A DNA stretch of 64,000 nucleotides from Syngnathus acus. Lineage: Eukaryota; Chordata; Actinopteri; Syngnathiformes; Syngnathidae. The notes below the pieces were generated by a model, which saw nothing but the letters and a program-made list of their open reading frames with translations, was not told the origin of the DNA and searched no databases. Below are positions 1 through 11,800 of the stretch, piece by piece (positions within the stretch are counted from its first letter, which is position 1; each line of letters begins with the position of its first letter). The DNA lies in the NCBI RefSeq assembly GCF_901709675.1, contig NC_051105.1, forward strand, positions 5,259,104 through 5,323,103, read 5' to 3'. The position numbers were made by a program, and so were the translations under genes.

Positions 1-3000
1 ACCATGGGAAAAAAAAAAAAAAGAGAATACATAGATAACTGCCCGATGGTTGACATGTTCCTTATTTAACAGCACATACTTAACAGTGACTGTTTAGGGA
101 ATCGTATCGAGGTTAAACAGGCATCATTTGAACTTTCCAACCTAGTTATTGCCTCGCTCGCATCGTCAAGACAGAGTCAATTTGGCTCCCAGTGGAGTCT
201 GTGGCTTTGTGGTTGAAAATTGATGGGTCACGGAGGTTTCTCTGAATTGGGCGAAACTACCTTAACTAAACTAAGTCAAGATGGGCTGTGGTTCACACTG
301 TAGGACAGGCAGAGTGTATCCCACTTGAGTGTGTCAATCAAAAGTTTTGTTGCGATAAATCTTCGAAATGCCTCTTCAGATGAGTTTCAGCACAACGGGA
401 AAAAAAAATCTTTTAAGCTACAAACAATAGTCTCTAAGTGTTGTTGATGATCTGCAGACATGAATAGGGAAGACAATCAGTTCATGCTTTGATTTTGACA
501 CAATGGGATGATTTACACCTGCAGAGAGGCAGACTCTACAGGTCCCTGAACATCTTTTTAAAATCACAACACCTTTGCCCACCCGAGTGAGTTTACCAAA
601 ATTCAATGGAAAAAGGGACTTGCAAGAAGTGATCATCAATCATCATCAAACACAAACCATTCAGGCATACTGGGCAATTATGAGAAATAATCTTATGAGA
701 TACTGGAAAAACGAATAAGAATCTTTATTAACAATGCAAGTTTTAGGTAAAATTTTAGCATCGTCCAGAACAATCTCGGAGTCGGAAATAGGGACCGCCC
801 TTTATTTTGGAATATCACAGAAATGTTTACAAAAATAAAAGCAAAATCTACAGCGCCGCGATGCTCACTGAATTGATGTGTTAAGTGAGATTATCCACAA
901 ACGGCTTTTTGACAAAGCAAAACAGATGGCCATTATGAAGCCTTGCCGAGGTGACATTTTGCTTTATTTGTGATTTGTACAGGTCTCTGTAAATCATAAC
1001 GAAATAATTCTAATGAGGTGAGAGATTTTTGTCTATTGACTACCTTTCCCCAAATTTGTCGACTAGGGAATTTTTGCAGAAAACATTTGGTTTTCTCAAG
1101 TACTTCCAGAGGATGACACATCAACATTTATTTTCACAAGCGGCGTTGGTATTTTTATTAACTCAGAAACCTGTCATCAATTTTTTTTTCCTTTCAGCAC
1201 AAAATACCCTCCACTGACAGAGCATGTTTACCATGTTTGTGTCATGAACAATAATGTGCATTGTCTAAAAAGCGGCAGAGCAAACCCGAGACGAGTGAGG
1301 AAAATGAGCAAGGGAGATACCGCCGCAGCCGCAGGAACCAAATGTTGCTTCATTGGTACATGTATGCAATCAGAGAAAACCAGAAATGAAAAATACACCC
1401 CAAGATGTTTTTGGGGCTAAATTTACTGGAAATTGTGGATGACAGTGCAGCTTCTTGTGTTTATAAACCAAAAAAAAAAAAAAAAAAAAAGCCTGTGTCT
1501 TAACTAAATCGATGTTCCAGAGTCGCAAATAGGAGCAAAGGTACAATCTGACCTGCACACAACAATCCAATGTAGTTATTTGAAATGGCAAAACTAATCC
1601 ACTTGAAAGGGACAACATTATGCAAGAAAGGGCTAATAAGTGGCCAAAACCCCAATATAACTGCAAATGTTTTGCACACTCTCTTTTGTCATGGAAAACA
1701 AAAGCAAATTACCACATGGCTTGTCTGCAAATGCTTTGGGAAATTAAATAATAAACTTCATCCAAACATTGCACTCCTTATTTTCCCTTCACCATACAGC
1801 ATAAAACCCTGAGCAGTAATAAATATTATGTAAAATAGCATGGAAAGAGTGGACTATGAAATGGAAATGCAACATACTATTGTCTAGGGTACTTGTTGTG
1901 ATTGTATGGAATGCAGACGGCTCAATGCAAACCGTCTTATTCACTTTTTTACAGGAGTATAAATATGAAAACGGGCAGCATGTAATTGCATCTACCTCTC
2001 AGTTTTGTGGTTCAAATCTCAGCTCTGGCCTTCCCGTAAGGAGTGTGCATGTTACCACGAGTACTTATTTTCCCCATATTGCAAAAAAATGCCATAATTT
2101 TCCATAGGTGTCAATTTCAGTGTGACTGGCTACGTTTACATGTATTCAAGTAGCTACTCGCCCACTTGCTTTTAACTGTGACAGTCGGTTAAATTGGATG
2201 GATGGATGGATGGATGGATGGATGGATGGATGGATGGATGGATGGATGGATGGATGGATGGATGGATGGATGGATGTATACGTACGTACATTTTACTACC
2301 TTTACATCAAAGCTGGAAATTCATAGAAAACTACAATGATAATGATATTTGAGCCTCTCCTTCAATATTAATGTGCTGCTCAATGTCTTTTTTTTTCATA
2401 CATCCTACCATTTGTTTCCGCAAACCAGACTTAATATGTACAGTATTCCACAACAAGTCGATTTGTATTTACCGTCTGTCAAAATGACTGCTGTAAGATC
2501 TTCAAAACTACAGTAGTGGCAATGTACTTGTAGGAACATTCCGGGAAGATCGGCATGTTTTGCGCTGCGTTCACACCGCAGTCTCCGTCATTAGATTCGA
2601 ATCCCCTGGGCCCACTGCGGCGGTGACAACAAGCACCTCTGGTTTTCATTCAGCTCCAAACAAACCCCTGCCTCCTCCCCCTTCCACCTCATCCCTAAAT
2701 CTCTCAATTCAAGTTATTATTCGCTCAATTGGTGGGCTTCAAACTCCGCCTTTTCCAGCCCCAGGTCCTGTGGAAGCTGGTAGTCATTAGGAGGCTGAAT
2801 CTGTGACTGCGCACACACAGATACTGTGAAGAAGTGAGGGCGGAGCAGCAGGGTGTCGCAGCAGTTCAACACATATCAGGCTCTCAGTGTTAAACAGCAG
2901 GTTTGATGGGAGTGGGCTACGACAGATAGAAAGACACACAGTAAGTACTGTCACACCGCAAGACCACCCAGAGACTCTTGCGGTCGTCAGCGTGCCAATG

Positions 3001-4099
3001 TGTGTGCAGCATCTGCCCTGCCGAAGCCTTCTGGGAAGTCTCTAAGGAGAATGAATTTGACCTCGTGTTGAGAGGAAGCACATTAAGCTTTAAGGCTCAA
3101 GTGATCACATCCTCTGTGCTTCCCGGTTATGATGATGGAGGTCAGCAGATTAAAGGCAAATTCAAAACAAATCCAAACACTGCAAATGTGACACGAGAGG
3201 GCAATTCAGATTTGAATTTCCACTGACAAAGCTTATGAAAGGTACCAAAATATATGACCTATACCAATATTTGATTCCGTTCATTTCAGGCACCAAGCAC
3301 ATTGGTAGGGTACTTAAAGGCTTACTTGTGATGTAAACACAAAAGGAAAAGAAAAAAAAATGCTATTAAAACCACAGAGCAGGAAAAGGTACTCAGTTAC
3401 CAAGTTTTTCGAGTGAACTTTTATATTGATTGGGAACTTCATTTCCCTCACAGCCATCTGTTCGGGTAGTCGAGTTTGACTGTGCAAGCGATTCGCTAAT
3501 TTCGAGTATTGCAGCAAATCAAATTGAATACAGACAAATGTGAAACAGTTATTTTTTACTGCCTGCAAAGAGCACATTCGCACTAAAACTTTCAAAGTTG
3601 TCTTTGCAAGAAAAGTAAGCAATGGGTGCCACCAGAAGGTTGGATCAACACGAAGGACAAGTGACACTGATGTTCAAAGTCGGTTACAATTAGCCAGTTT
3701 ATGCGAGATTGACAGGTGTGTGGATACCCAGGGCTCCTAAGGCAGCTGTGAGGGCACCACTGCGGACTATTAGGCCTGAAAGAGAGATGATTAGAGAACA
3801 TTAGGGGTGAATATGGGGGGTGGGAAGCGAGTAGGCACATCTGCTGTTGCTATTATTACCCAAAATGCAGCACCTGAGGGGAGGCCCGATACGGAGGTTG
3901 CTCACACACCTGTGGCCTCCCACTGTGGCAGATGTAACTGTGCACTCCTGCTTCAGCAAGGTAAAGATTAGCTATGGACATACTGATAGATGCCATGCAC
4001 AACCTCTTGCAGTTCCTTATAAATGTATTTTGCGCACGTTGATCTCCCACATGGACGAATCATTTTTATCATTTAAGTTTCTCCTGTGCTGGATTTACA
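1..4099. other. Non-coding region downstream of plcl, with no gene seen
   Basis: Only short chance ORFs occur here. The region holds a poly-A run (1471-1490), a degenerate teleost repeat piece (about 1996-2065, with GGTTCAAATCTCAGC then GGCCTTCC), and the GATG microsatellite (2196-2276). The stretch 2640-2800 is repeat-free and pyrimidine-rich. No splice-consistent protein homology was recognised. Confidence 0.6.
2196..2276. repeat. (GGAT)n tetranucleotide microsatellite
   Basis: About 20 uninterrupted copies of GGAT/GATG. Such repeats often mark the 3' tail of dispersed elements in teleosts. Confidence 0.97.
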
Positions 4100-4205
4100 G
4101 GGAATGAGAGGAGAAGCTTCCATTGGCTGCCAAGAAAGTTGGCTGTGTTCACGCCCACAACGGCGCAAACACCCGTTTCTAGTTGCACGTGAGTACGAAA
4201 ATACC
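4100..4205 (+). repeat. Unnamed dispersed repeat, copy 1
   Basis: This segment is roughly 80% identical to the reverse complement of 51472-51578. Shared blocks include TTCCATTGGCTG, GGCTGTGTTCACGCCCA and AACGGCGCAAAC. It contains an inverted CCAAT box. I do not recognise the family. Two copies in one window mean it is dispersed rather than unique. Confidence 0.75.
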
Positions 4206-4339
4206 AAAGAGAAAAAAAATGTGCCCAGGCTCAGTTATTTAGACTCCACGTTGTAACACCTTGAAAGATAAGCGTTTATGATCAAGTTCCATACCGTTGT
4301 GTGTGTCAGTGTTTTGTCGGTATGAAGTTTGGACCGCAA

Positions 4340-4515
4340 ACAACCCAATCACAGGGCACATATTGACAAACAACCATTCAAAATTACATTCACACCTATG
4401 GGCAATTTAGAGTTACCAATTAACCTGAAGTACGTGTTTTGGAGAACCTGGAACAGAAAGCCAGACCTAAGATTTGAAACATCAACCTATGAAATGTGAG
4501 GGGAACATGCAAAAA
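4340..4515 (+). repeat. Teleost dispersed repeat ('CCAATCACAGGGCACAT' type)
   Basis: CCAATCACAGGGCACATATT is followed by ACAACCATTC, a CACCTATGG block, CAATTTAGAGTTACCAATTA and GGGGAACATGCAAA. I recognise this as a high-copy repeat of fish genomes. The copy is degenerate. A second, shorter piece lies at 32745-32812. Confidence 0.75.
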
Positions 4516-7500
4516 CACTTGTCATTTGCTTTGGGTTGGTTCTGGAAGAACCGATCCATTTTGGTTAAAACTCAAAGTCATTGAAAACAGCCAAGAAACG
4601 AATAGAATTTTTCCTGTAAAAAGTTGAATAAAGTGTGAATAAACAATGTCCCGTGTTGCACCGGGTCACATGCGTCTCCTCCAATCTGGCTCTTTGTCAG
4701 CCTAGATCTTCAATATGAGAAGGCAAACAGCTGCTGTGATTAAAAATAAATCACACTCAGCATTTCTCTAAACCCTGGAATAACTAATCTGGACTGGGAC
4801 ATGAAAGATGCATGAGGGAAAATGTAATGATTGCCCCTATCAAAAGATTAAACCAAGAAGGCTGAAGTGCGCAAACAATGAGAAAAGTACAGACGGCAAC
4901 AATGAAGATAAAACGAGTTTAAAAACTCACCTGGGTCATAACTAGCACGAATAGGCTTTTTTTAAACAAATCAGAAGTTACATTTGATGAGAGCTAAATC
5001 ACGCTGGTTGATTCATTTCCCCAGAAGCCCATCATTTAGAGCATCTTTCTTTCCATTTATTTGAAGCTTATGGCCATTAACCAAATGCTGCAGGAGCAGT
5101 GTGGAGGCTGGGTGTGAATAATTCTTCAATGATACATAGCAATGGAAAAAAATCATAACCTCAGCCTTCTTCAGAAGAACATTATTGACACCTCCACCAC
5201 CTTCTCCATGAATGCTTAGCTTGCGTAGCCATCTGGCAAAGAAAATTTGCATGTCGGACAGGAAGTCACTCTTATTACTCTACTTACTGTTTGTCATCTG
5301 ATTGTTTTATATTTACGGCCTGTGAGTGTTTTTCATAAAAAATATGCATTGTAATTAGTTTAATGACTGACTAAAGCACATTATAACTAACATAAAAATG
5401 TGGATTACATCGCCACCACAGGCAGAAAATACAATCGTAAAATAAGGATAAGAAGTGCTTGGTCTCCTTTATTATGTTTTGACCACTTTTCTTCATTAAA
5501 AATCTTAATCAGTATGATTATGAATCATAATTGTGGTCAAGTTTGTGGGTCTGGAACGGGTTACGGCATATCAATTAATTTCAAAAGGGAACACAAATGA
5601 GTAAATTGAGGTACAATCTTGGTCACAGAACAAACTAAACTCATAAGTCAACTTCCATAGCGTTTAGCGTTATGAGGTCAACTATAGCTAAACATGAGCT
5701 AATCGGTAAATAAGTTGTAAAGTATAAAACTAGCAGCGTAAAGCAGCTGATTTAATAGACTGATAGCATCTTAAGGTCAGCCGCCGTAGGCTCGGGCAAG
5801 CTTCCCTCAGGCAAGCAGGCAGCAAGCATGCACAGACCGCCGCCACCGCCTCGGGCCGTCCCACGGTGACAACCTCCACCTAACCCAGCACTGATTCCTC
5901 GTGACAGAGAAGCTGCTTGGACGACTCAGCCAGGTGAGAGCAATAGTGCACCTAGAAAAGCTAAAACACTGAGAGGGATTGGCTAATTTGACCTTGATGA
6001 CCTGATATATATCAAACCAACTATCAAAATATCAAATGCAAGCATAGGAGGCACATACAAACGCTACACAGGTGAGATTCATCCCCGGGACCAGTTTTGA
6101 ATGCGAACTCGTTGACTGCACTCCCCATGAGCTTACATTAAAAACCTCAAAACAAGACAAGCTGTGGATGAGTAACCGGCATTTACGAATGTTGCGATAA
6201 CTCTCATCAGGCATTAACCGCATCAGGAGCCTATTGAGTCGGGCGTATCGCTAGAATGGCCACCGGTCACTTATTGTCCCGCGCGTGTTTATCTTAATCC
6301 ATCCAAACGATCATTCCGCAGATCGGCAGGACAGAGGCCTTGCACTACCTCGGTTTTCTAAGCCATTCATTCAGAACAAGACAAACAAGACTGATTCAAA
6401 TATTTACTACCATGAAAATAAGTAATGAGCATGGGCCAGTATGTCCCATGATGACATAAGGGCCCCATCATTTGTGTGTGTGTGTGTGTGTTTGTGTTAA
6501 TCAACTAAAATTATGCTGAAGCTACACTGCACGCAGTTCTCTTCAAGAGGAAATTATCATTATTCAGATGTTATCGAATATTATACAGATGCAACACACA
6601 CACACACACGCACATTAACATAAGCGCAAAGTGTATTCAATATTCATCAGCACAAGCTGTCACATAATGGGCTCCTTCCGCTGAAATAGTTAAACAGCTA
6701 ACAGAGCACAAGTGACACGCACACACGCGTCGTGCTCCTTGCAATAGTCAAGAATGACAATGTCAAAAGAAGCGACAGCTAAGAAATTAGAAGAGATTAG
6801 ATTCCATTCAAATTATTGAGGCGCCTTCTCTTATGCCATCTTTGTGCCTTATGCCAAAAGGCAAAATGGCTTGGTCCATTGACAATTTCTCAATTTTTCT
6901 ACGTCATAGAGGAAATGACAGAATGTAAAAGGAGGTTATATAATCTATTTTGTTAACTTCCAACAGGTGTTTGAATAACAGAATAGACATAACAGAAGAC
7001 TAAACTATATTCTGTTACAGTTACAGAAAAAAAAACTGCAATCAGATTTCAGATATATTAAAAAGAGGTATTATTTTTGGGGGGATTACAACTTCTATGC
7101 GGACAGAAAGAGGCTGGTTGTTTACCCGATCCCAAGTTGAAAGCAGGCATAGCAGAGTTGTCTGGACTGTTCGGGCGCACTGCTAACGTACGCCTCCCAT
7201 CACAAATCCTCCGCAGATTTACTATTTAAATACCATATTAACAGCTACCAAACGGCTAAACTTGTCACCAGGAATAAAAGTGTTTTTTCTCCAGTTGACA
7301 TCACATACCGTCATCATAATGGAATCATAATTATAGTGTGTGTGACGGGTGCTAGGCTACTGCTAAATGCACATGTTGCTTTCTTAAGCTTAATTTGTCC
7401 ACTTTACTTCCATTTTTCTTGTTGTAACACCATTTTTGTTTTGGAGCAACCAAATGTAATTAGGCAGACATGTCCATCACTGGACACGCTTTGTATGTGT

Positions 7501-8264
7501 ACAATATTTCTGCAAATCTAGCCAGTAATTTATACAATTTTTTTTAAAACAATGCTAGACAATATTAACCATACATAACAACCAATACAAATAAATTAAA
7601 AAAGGATAAACCAAAGAAATGAGTGAGTGCATGGCCTGATGCAAAATTGGACTGACCCAGGAAGTTGATCAATTTGAACTTCCTGGGTTGTTTTGCGCGA
7701 GCGAAACAATTTATTTTTGACAAAACAACCCAAAAAATGTTATATAATTATGACATACAGTATGCATATTCTGCACACCTCAACTATGCTTGTTGGTTCA
7801 TTGGGATGTGGATGGCTTGTGTATACGTGTTGCAGATCAGGTTTGGACTTGGACTAAGAAAGGTGTATTAGCTCACCTGCTCCCCTACACTCTACAGTGT
7901 CACGCTAAATTAGACTTCAATGAGCACGTACACAATCACACGTACACACGCGCACACACACACACACAGACGCTAGAAGCGACTGGGTGATAACAGCGGC
8001 GATACGACTGCGCCCGTCTGTCTGTTGATGCCACGCTGGATAACATTCACAGCTCCATTTTGTAACCACTCCCCTTGTACCATACTAGCAGGACACATGC
8101 AAACACGCTTGTGCAACACACACAAGCTCTTTTCAACTTTCGTGTCATTTTGCTGCGGTGATACAGGTGAAGAGATAGCGGCGAAACCCTCCAATTGATA
8201 GGAAATATACAAAAAAAAATGACAAATATGATTGGGTGATTGACTTGTCATTGGGATGTGGATG
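4516..8264. other. Non-coding region, with no gene seen
   Basis: AT-rich sequence with a short TG run (6472-6490), CA runs (6593-6609, 7954-7970) and one copy of the palindromic repeat described at 7645-7740. No coding homology was recognised. Confidence 0.55.
7645..7740. repeat. Palindromic repeat unit (GACCCAGGAAGTTG ... GGGTTGTTTTG), copy 1
   Basis: GACTGACCCAGGAAGTTG is followed by TCAATTTGA, CTTCCTGGGTTGTTTTGC and then the inverted CAAAACAACCC. The same arrangement recurs twice at 28256-28500, so this is a short dispersed palindromic element. Confidence 0.65.
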
Positions 8265-8334
8265 GTTTGTTTGTTTGTTTGTTTGTTTGTTTGTTTGTTT
8301 GTTTGTTTGTTTGTTTGTTTGTTTGTTTGTTTGG
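8265..8334. repeat. (TTTG)n tetranucleotide microsatellite
   Basis: About 17 perfect copies. It generates spurious ORFs on both strands (repeated CLFV and TNKQ peptides). Confidence 0.97.
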
Positions 8335-8483
8335 GTTGCGTTGGTTGGGTCGGTCGGTCGGGTGAAGACAGCTGTATTGTTATTGACCGCAGGATGTTGT
8401 AAATTTTGCGGGGTTCAACTTGATATGGTCGATCACATTGATTTAACCCTAACTCAGCGTAATGCTTTATGACCCTTGTAATG

Positions 8484-8816
8484 TACACTACCGTTCGAAT
8501 GTTTGGGGTCACCAAGGCAATTTGGTGTTTTCCATGAAAACCAATAATTGCGCAAGGGTTTTCTAATCATCAATTAGCCTTCTAACACAATTAGCAGACA
8601 CTATGGACCATTAGAACTCTGGAAGGATGGTTGCTGGGAATGAGCCTTGTAGATATATATATACACGTTTGCAGCTAGAATAGTCATTTACAACATTAAC
8701 AATGTATAGAGTGTATTGCTGATTCGTTTAATGTTATCCTCATTGAAAAATAGCCAATTTATTTTAAAAAATTAAGGACATTTCGAAGTGATCCCAAACT
8801 TTTGAACGGTAATGTA
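8484..8816. mobile_element. Tc1/mariner-type MITE with terminal inverted repeats
   Basis: The left end TACACTACCGTTCGAATGTT and right end AACTTTTGAACGGTAATGTA are imperfect inverted repeats ending in TA, the target duplication of this superfamily. Internal blocks such as GGTTTTCTAATCATCAATTA and GCAGCTAGAATAGTCATTTA match a widespread non-autonomous vertebrate element that I recognise from memory. There is no transposase. Length is about 333 bp. Confidence 0.85.
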
Positions 8817-11800
8817 TCTTTCATTGTAAGACGATTGTTTTAGGTACTTGCTTTTCCTTACATTTTGGCTTCGAATAAAACGACATTCAAGATAAAAGTA
8901 ATGTTGTGTTGGTTTAGGGGGCCATCAAAAGTGGAGTTACACAGGGTGCCATTCAAGCTAGAACCGCCACTGCTCATAATTTTTGTGTGACTTTTTTCAA
9001 CAATAAAAAAGGACTGTTTTTACATTATTTAAAATGATAAAAATACCCCGACCGAAATCTGACTTTACCTGCTGTTTCTCGGCATGTCTTCACGCATCCC
9101 CTCCCATACTGCCCGCTTCCCTCCTGCCTCCTTCCTTCAATGAAGGCCGTGCCAGTCAGGGGGAGGGCGGGGGTCTCAGGCCCGGGCCTCCCAGACAACT
9201 GCAAACAATTAGGGAAATTAGTGGCTCCAGCATCACCATCAGGAGGCCTGCTTGTTTATAATTTAATCGGGCCGCATGTCAAAACAGTCAGGGCTTGAGA
9301 GAAACAAGATGCGTCGGCGAGATGAAATTCAAGCTGCCAGCCAGCTCAAAATATTAGGAGTGCTCGTTTAATATAGCGTGCCAGCGTGTGGCACCGTGAC
9401 ATGTAGCAGCATGATGGAATCAAAGAGGCCATTTTTTTTAAATCCTGGAAAAAATAATTTTGATTTTTTTTTTTTTTCTTTTTTTAATCCAGCCCACATT
9501 TTGTTAGTTAATGCTTTCAGTTTTTGGAATCTACCCCGCTTCACCCCCTCCCTCCCTCCTCATTTCACTTAGCGGTGCTCTGGGAATTTCAAAAGCTTGG
9601 ATCTGCGCCGCCTTTCAAATTCATTATAAAAGCTTTTTGCTAACTAAATAGAAGGAGGGGGGGGGGGGGGGAAACTGCCACATTCATCTCATGGACCCCC
9701 CCACCCTCCCACACCTCCACCCTCATCCTCCTGACAATATATAAATAAACTAGAGTGACCTGATTGAGATGTAAAAGGCAGGGAGTTAGCGCTGGGACCC
9801 ATACATTACTTCCCAACATTAAGAGGCGTCTGCTCAGGCGACACATGGCAGTTGGAGAGAGCAGCCCCAACGGGCAAACGTTGAGGTTACAAATGATTCA
9901 CCCAACCAAAGATGAAACAGCGAGAAAAAAAAATAAAAAAAATAAAGATTTCTTTTGCTATTAGCACCTTCAAAACACACAAACATAATGACATCAGCGC
10001 TTCGCTAACACAAATTATAAAATATTAGAATATTAACAGCCCGTCGCTGTGAAGGCCTATGCCAAGGTCAAGCAATCGTAATTTGGACCGATACCAATTG
10101 TGAAATTTCCGAAACACCTCATTCTTGTGCTTGAATATTATTTGCGCTTTATTGTCTAACGTTCTCCTCCTTCTACCTTAAGGTGTGAGTGGAATCATAT
10201 ACAGGTTAAAAGGATTGACACATTGAACAATAGAGATTGTTTTTAACAAACCTAGACTGCGAGTCAGAACATATTTTAATGTTTTGCATCTTAAGCCTTA
10301 GCTATACTCAACTTAAACAGGACATTGATATGATTTATACCAGCCGTAAAGCAAATCGACGCCGCAAAAACACATGAAACAGGATCGGCAACAGGATCCG
10401 ATGCCTGAATCCGATTCTGTCCAATACTCGCAAAAGAGATCGGGAGTCAATACCGATACGGAATATCACATCGGGACATCCCTACTTCAAATCCAACCTC
10501 CTCCTAAGAATAAAGACACCAATTTGGACACATCTGCTTAAAATGTGGCCCAAACCAGCATAATAAAGCAAAGCCAATCCAGAAAAGATGGTAAAAAGCA
10601 TGTTGTGCAGAAAGAAGAACAGAACGAAACAGAAGAGCAGAATGAGGTCAGTGTGGATGGAAGAGGGAGTCCTGACGCTGATGGTCTCAGTAGAGCATCA
10701 TTAAAGCTGATGGGAATCACAACAAGGCCATAATTGGCGATAAGACAACGCACGGTGAAAGTGATCCAGAGCCAGGGATCATGATAGCGCAAACACACAC
10801 ATGCACACGCATACACCAACACATACACTCACTCAATGTGCGCTTGAGTGACAGACCAGCCAGCGAGCAGACCACAAGGGTTGGCAGACATGCAGGATCC
10901 CGGTCAAAGAGCATTATTTCCAGTGCATGACTGCATGCAGCGTGGCACCAAACGGCTCTCATTACAGCAGCCCGCTTAATGTGGCTGAGCTGGGCCGGCT
11001 ATAGTCACACAATACACACACACACACACACGAGCACGCACTCAACACACGGGCCCTGACCACCAGCCGCCAGGCCGCGCAATCAGCCGCCTGCTATCAG
11101 CTTTCTAATTGGATCAGTGGCACGAATGTGATTACAGCAGGCGTATTTATTTACATAATAATTATTACTGCCGTCCCCAGAGGAGCCGCTGAGAACATCA
11201 GGGCCCGAGGAGAGATGGAGGGCGGGATAGGCTAGGAGGGAGGGAGATTATGGGCAGTGCAAACAGAGAGGATGAAGAGTCTTTCTGGTGAGGAAGACAA
11301 ATGGACTGAGAGACAAACAGTGGAAGAATGCATACTCGCAACTACTCGCAAGGTTTTTGGTAGATTTGCGTTCAAAGTCCTCGTTGTCATTCGAAATTTC
11401 ATTTCATTGTTGTGACAGTTAACAATTGGAAACATGTGGAGCATAAATCTACAAGACATCAACTAATAAAATACACAGTCATTTTCAATATGCTCAAAAT
11501 ACCTCTCACATTGTACAGGCCAAGTCAACAGAATCGGGCGAATTTAATCGAGTTTCTTTTTTACCTAGCTGGTTCCCACTTAGCTTGCAGGTTCCAAGGG
11601 TCAGCATGCCGTTAATTAGAAGCGCAATGGAGATTAGCCTGTTGGATGTTATTACAGTGTCTGTTTGGGGTCTGGTGTTGCAGTTCCCGCACATTAACAT
11701 GTACATATTGCACACCAACCCACATTAATTTACATTAGAGGGAGCCCGGCCGCCTTCCCCGTGGACTTCCCATCCTGACAAAATAGGGCAATAGTTGTTT

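Noticed and set aside
2003-2018. tRNA B-box-like GGTTCAAATC
   Set aside because: No cloverleaf can be formed around it. The surrounding words match a dispersed fish repeat.
7973-8515. 180-codon minus-strand ORF with repeated TNKQ
   Set aside because: It is created by the TTTG microsatellite. The flanks show no domain, and the end runs into a MITE.
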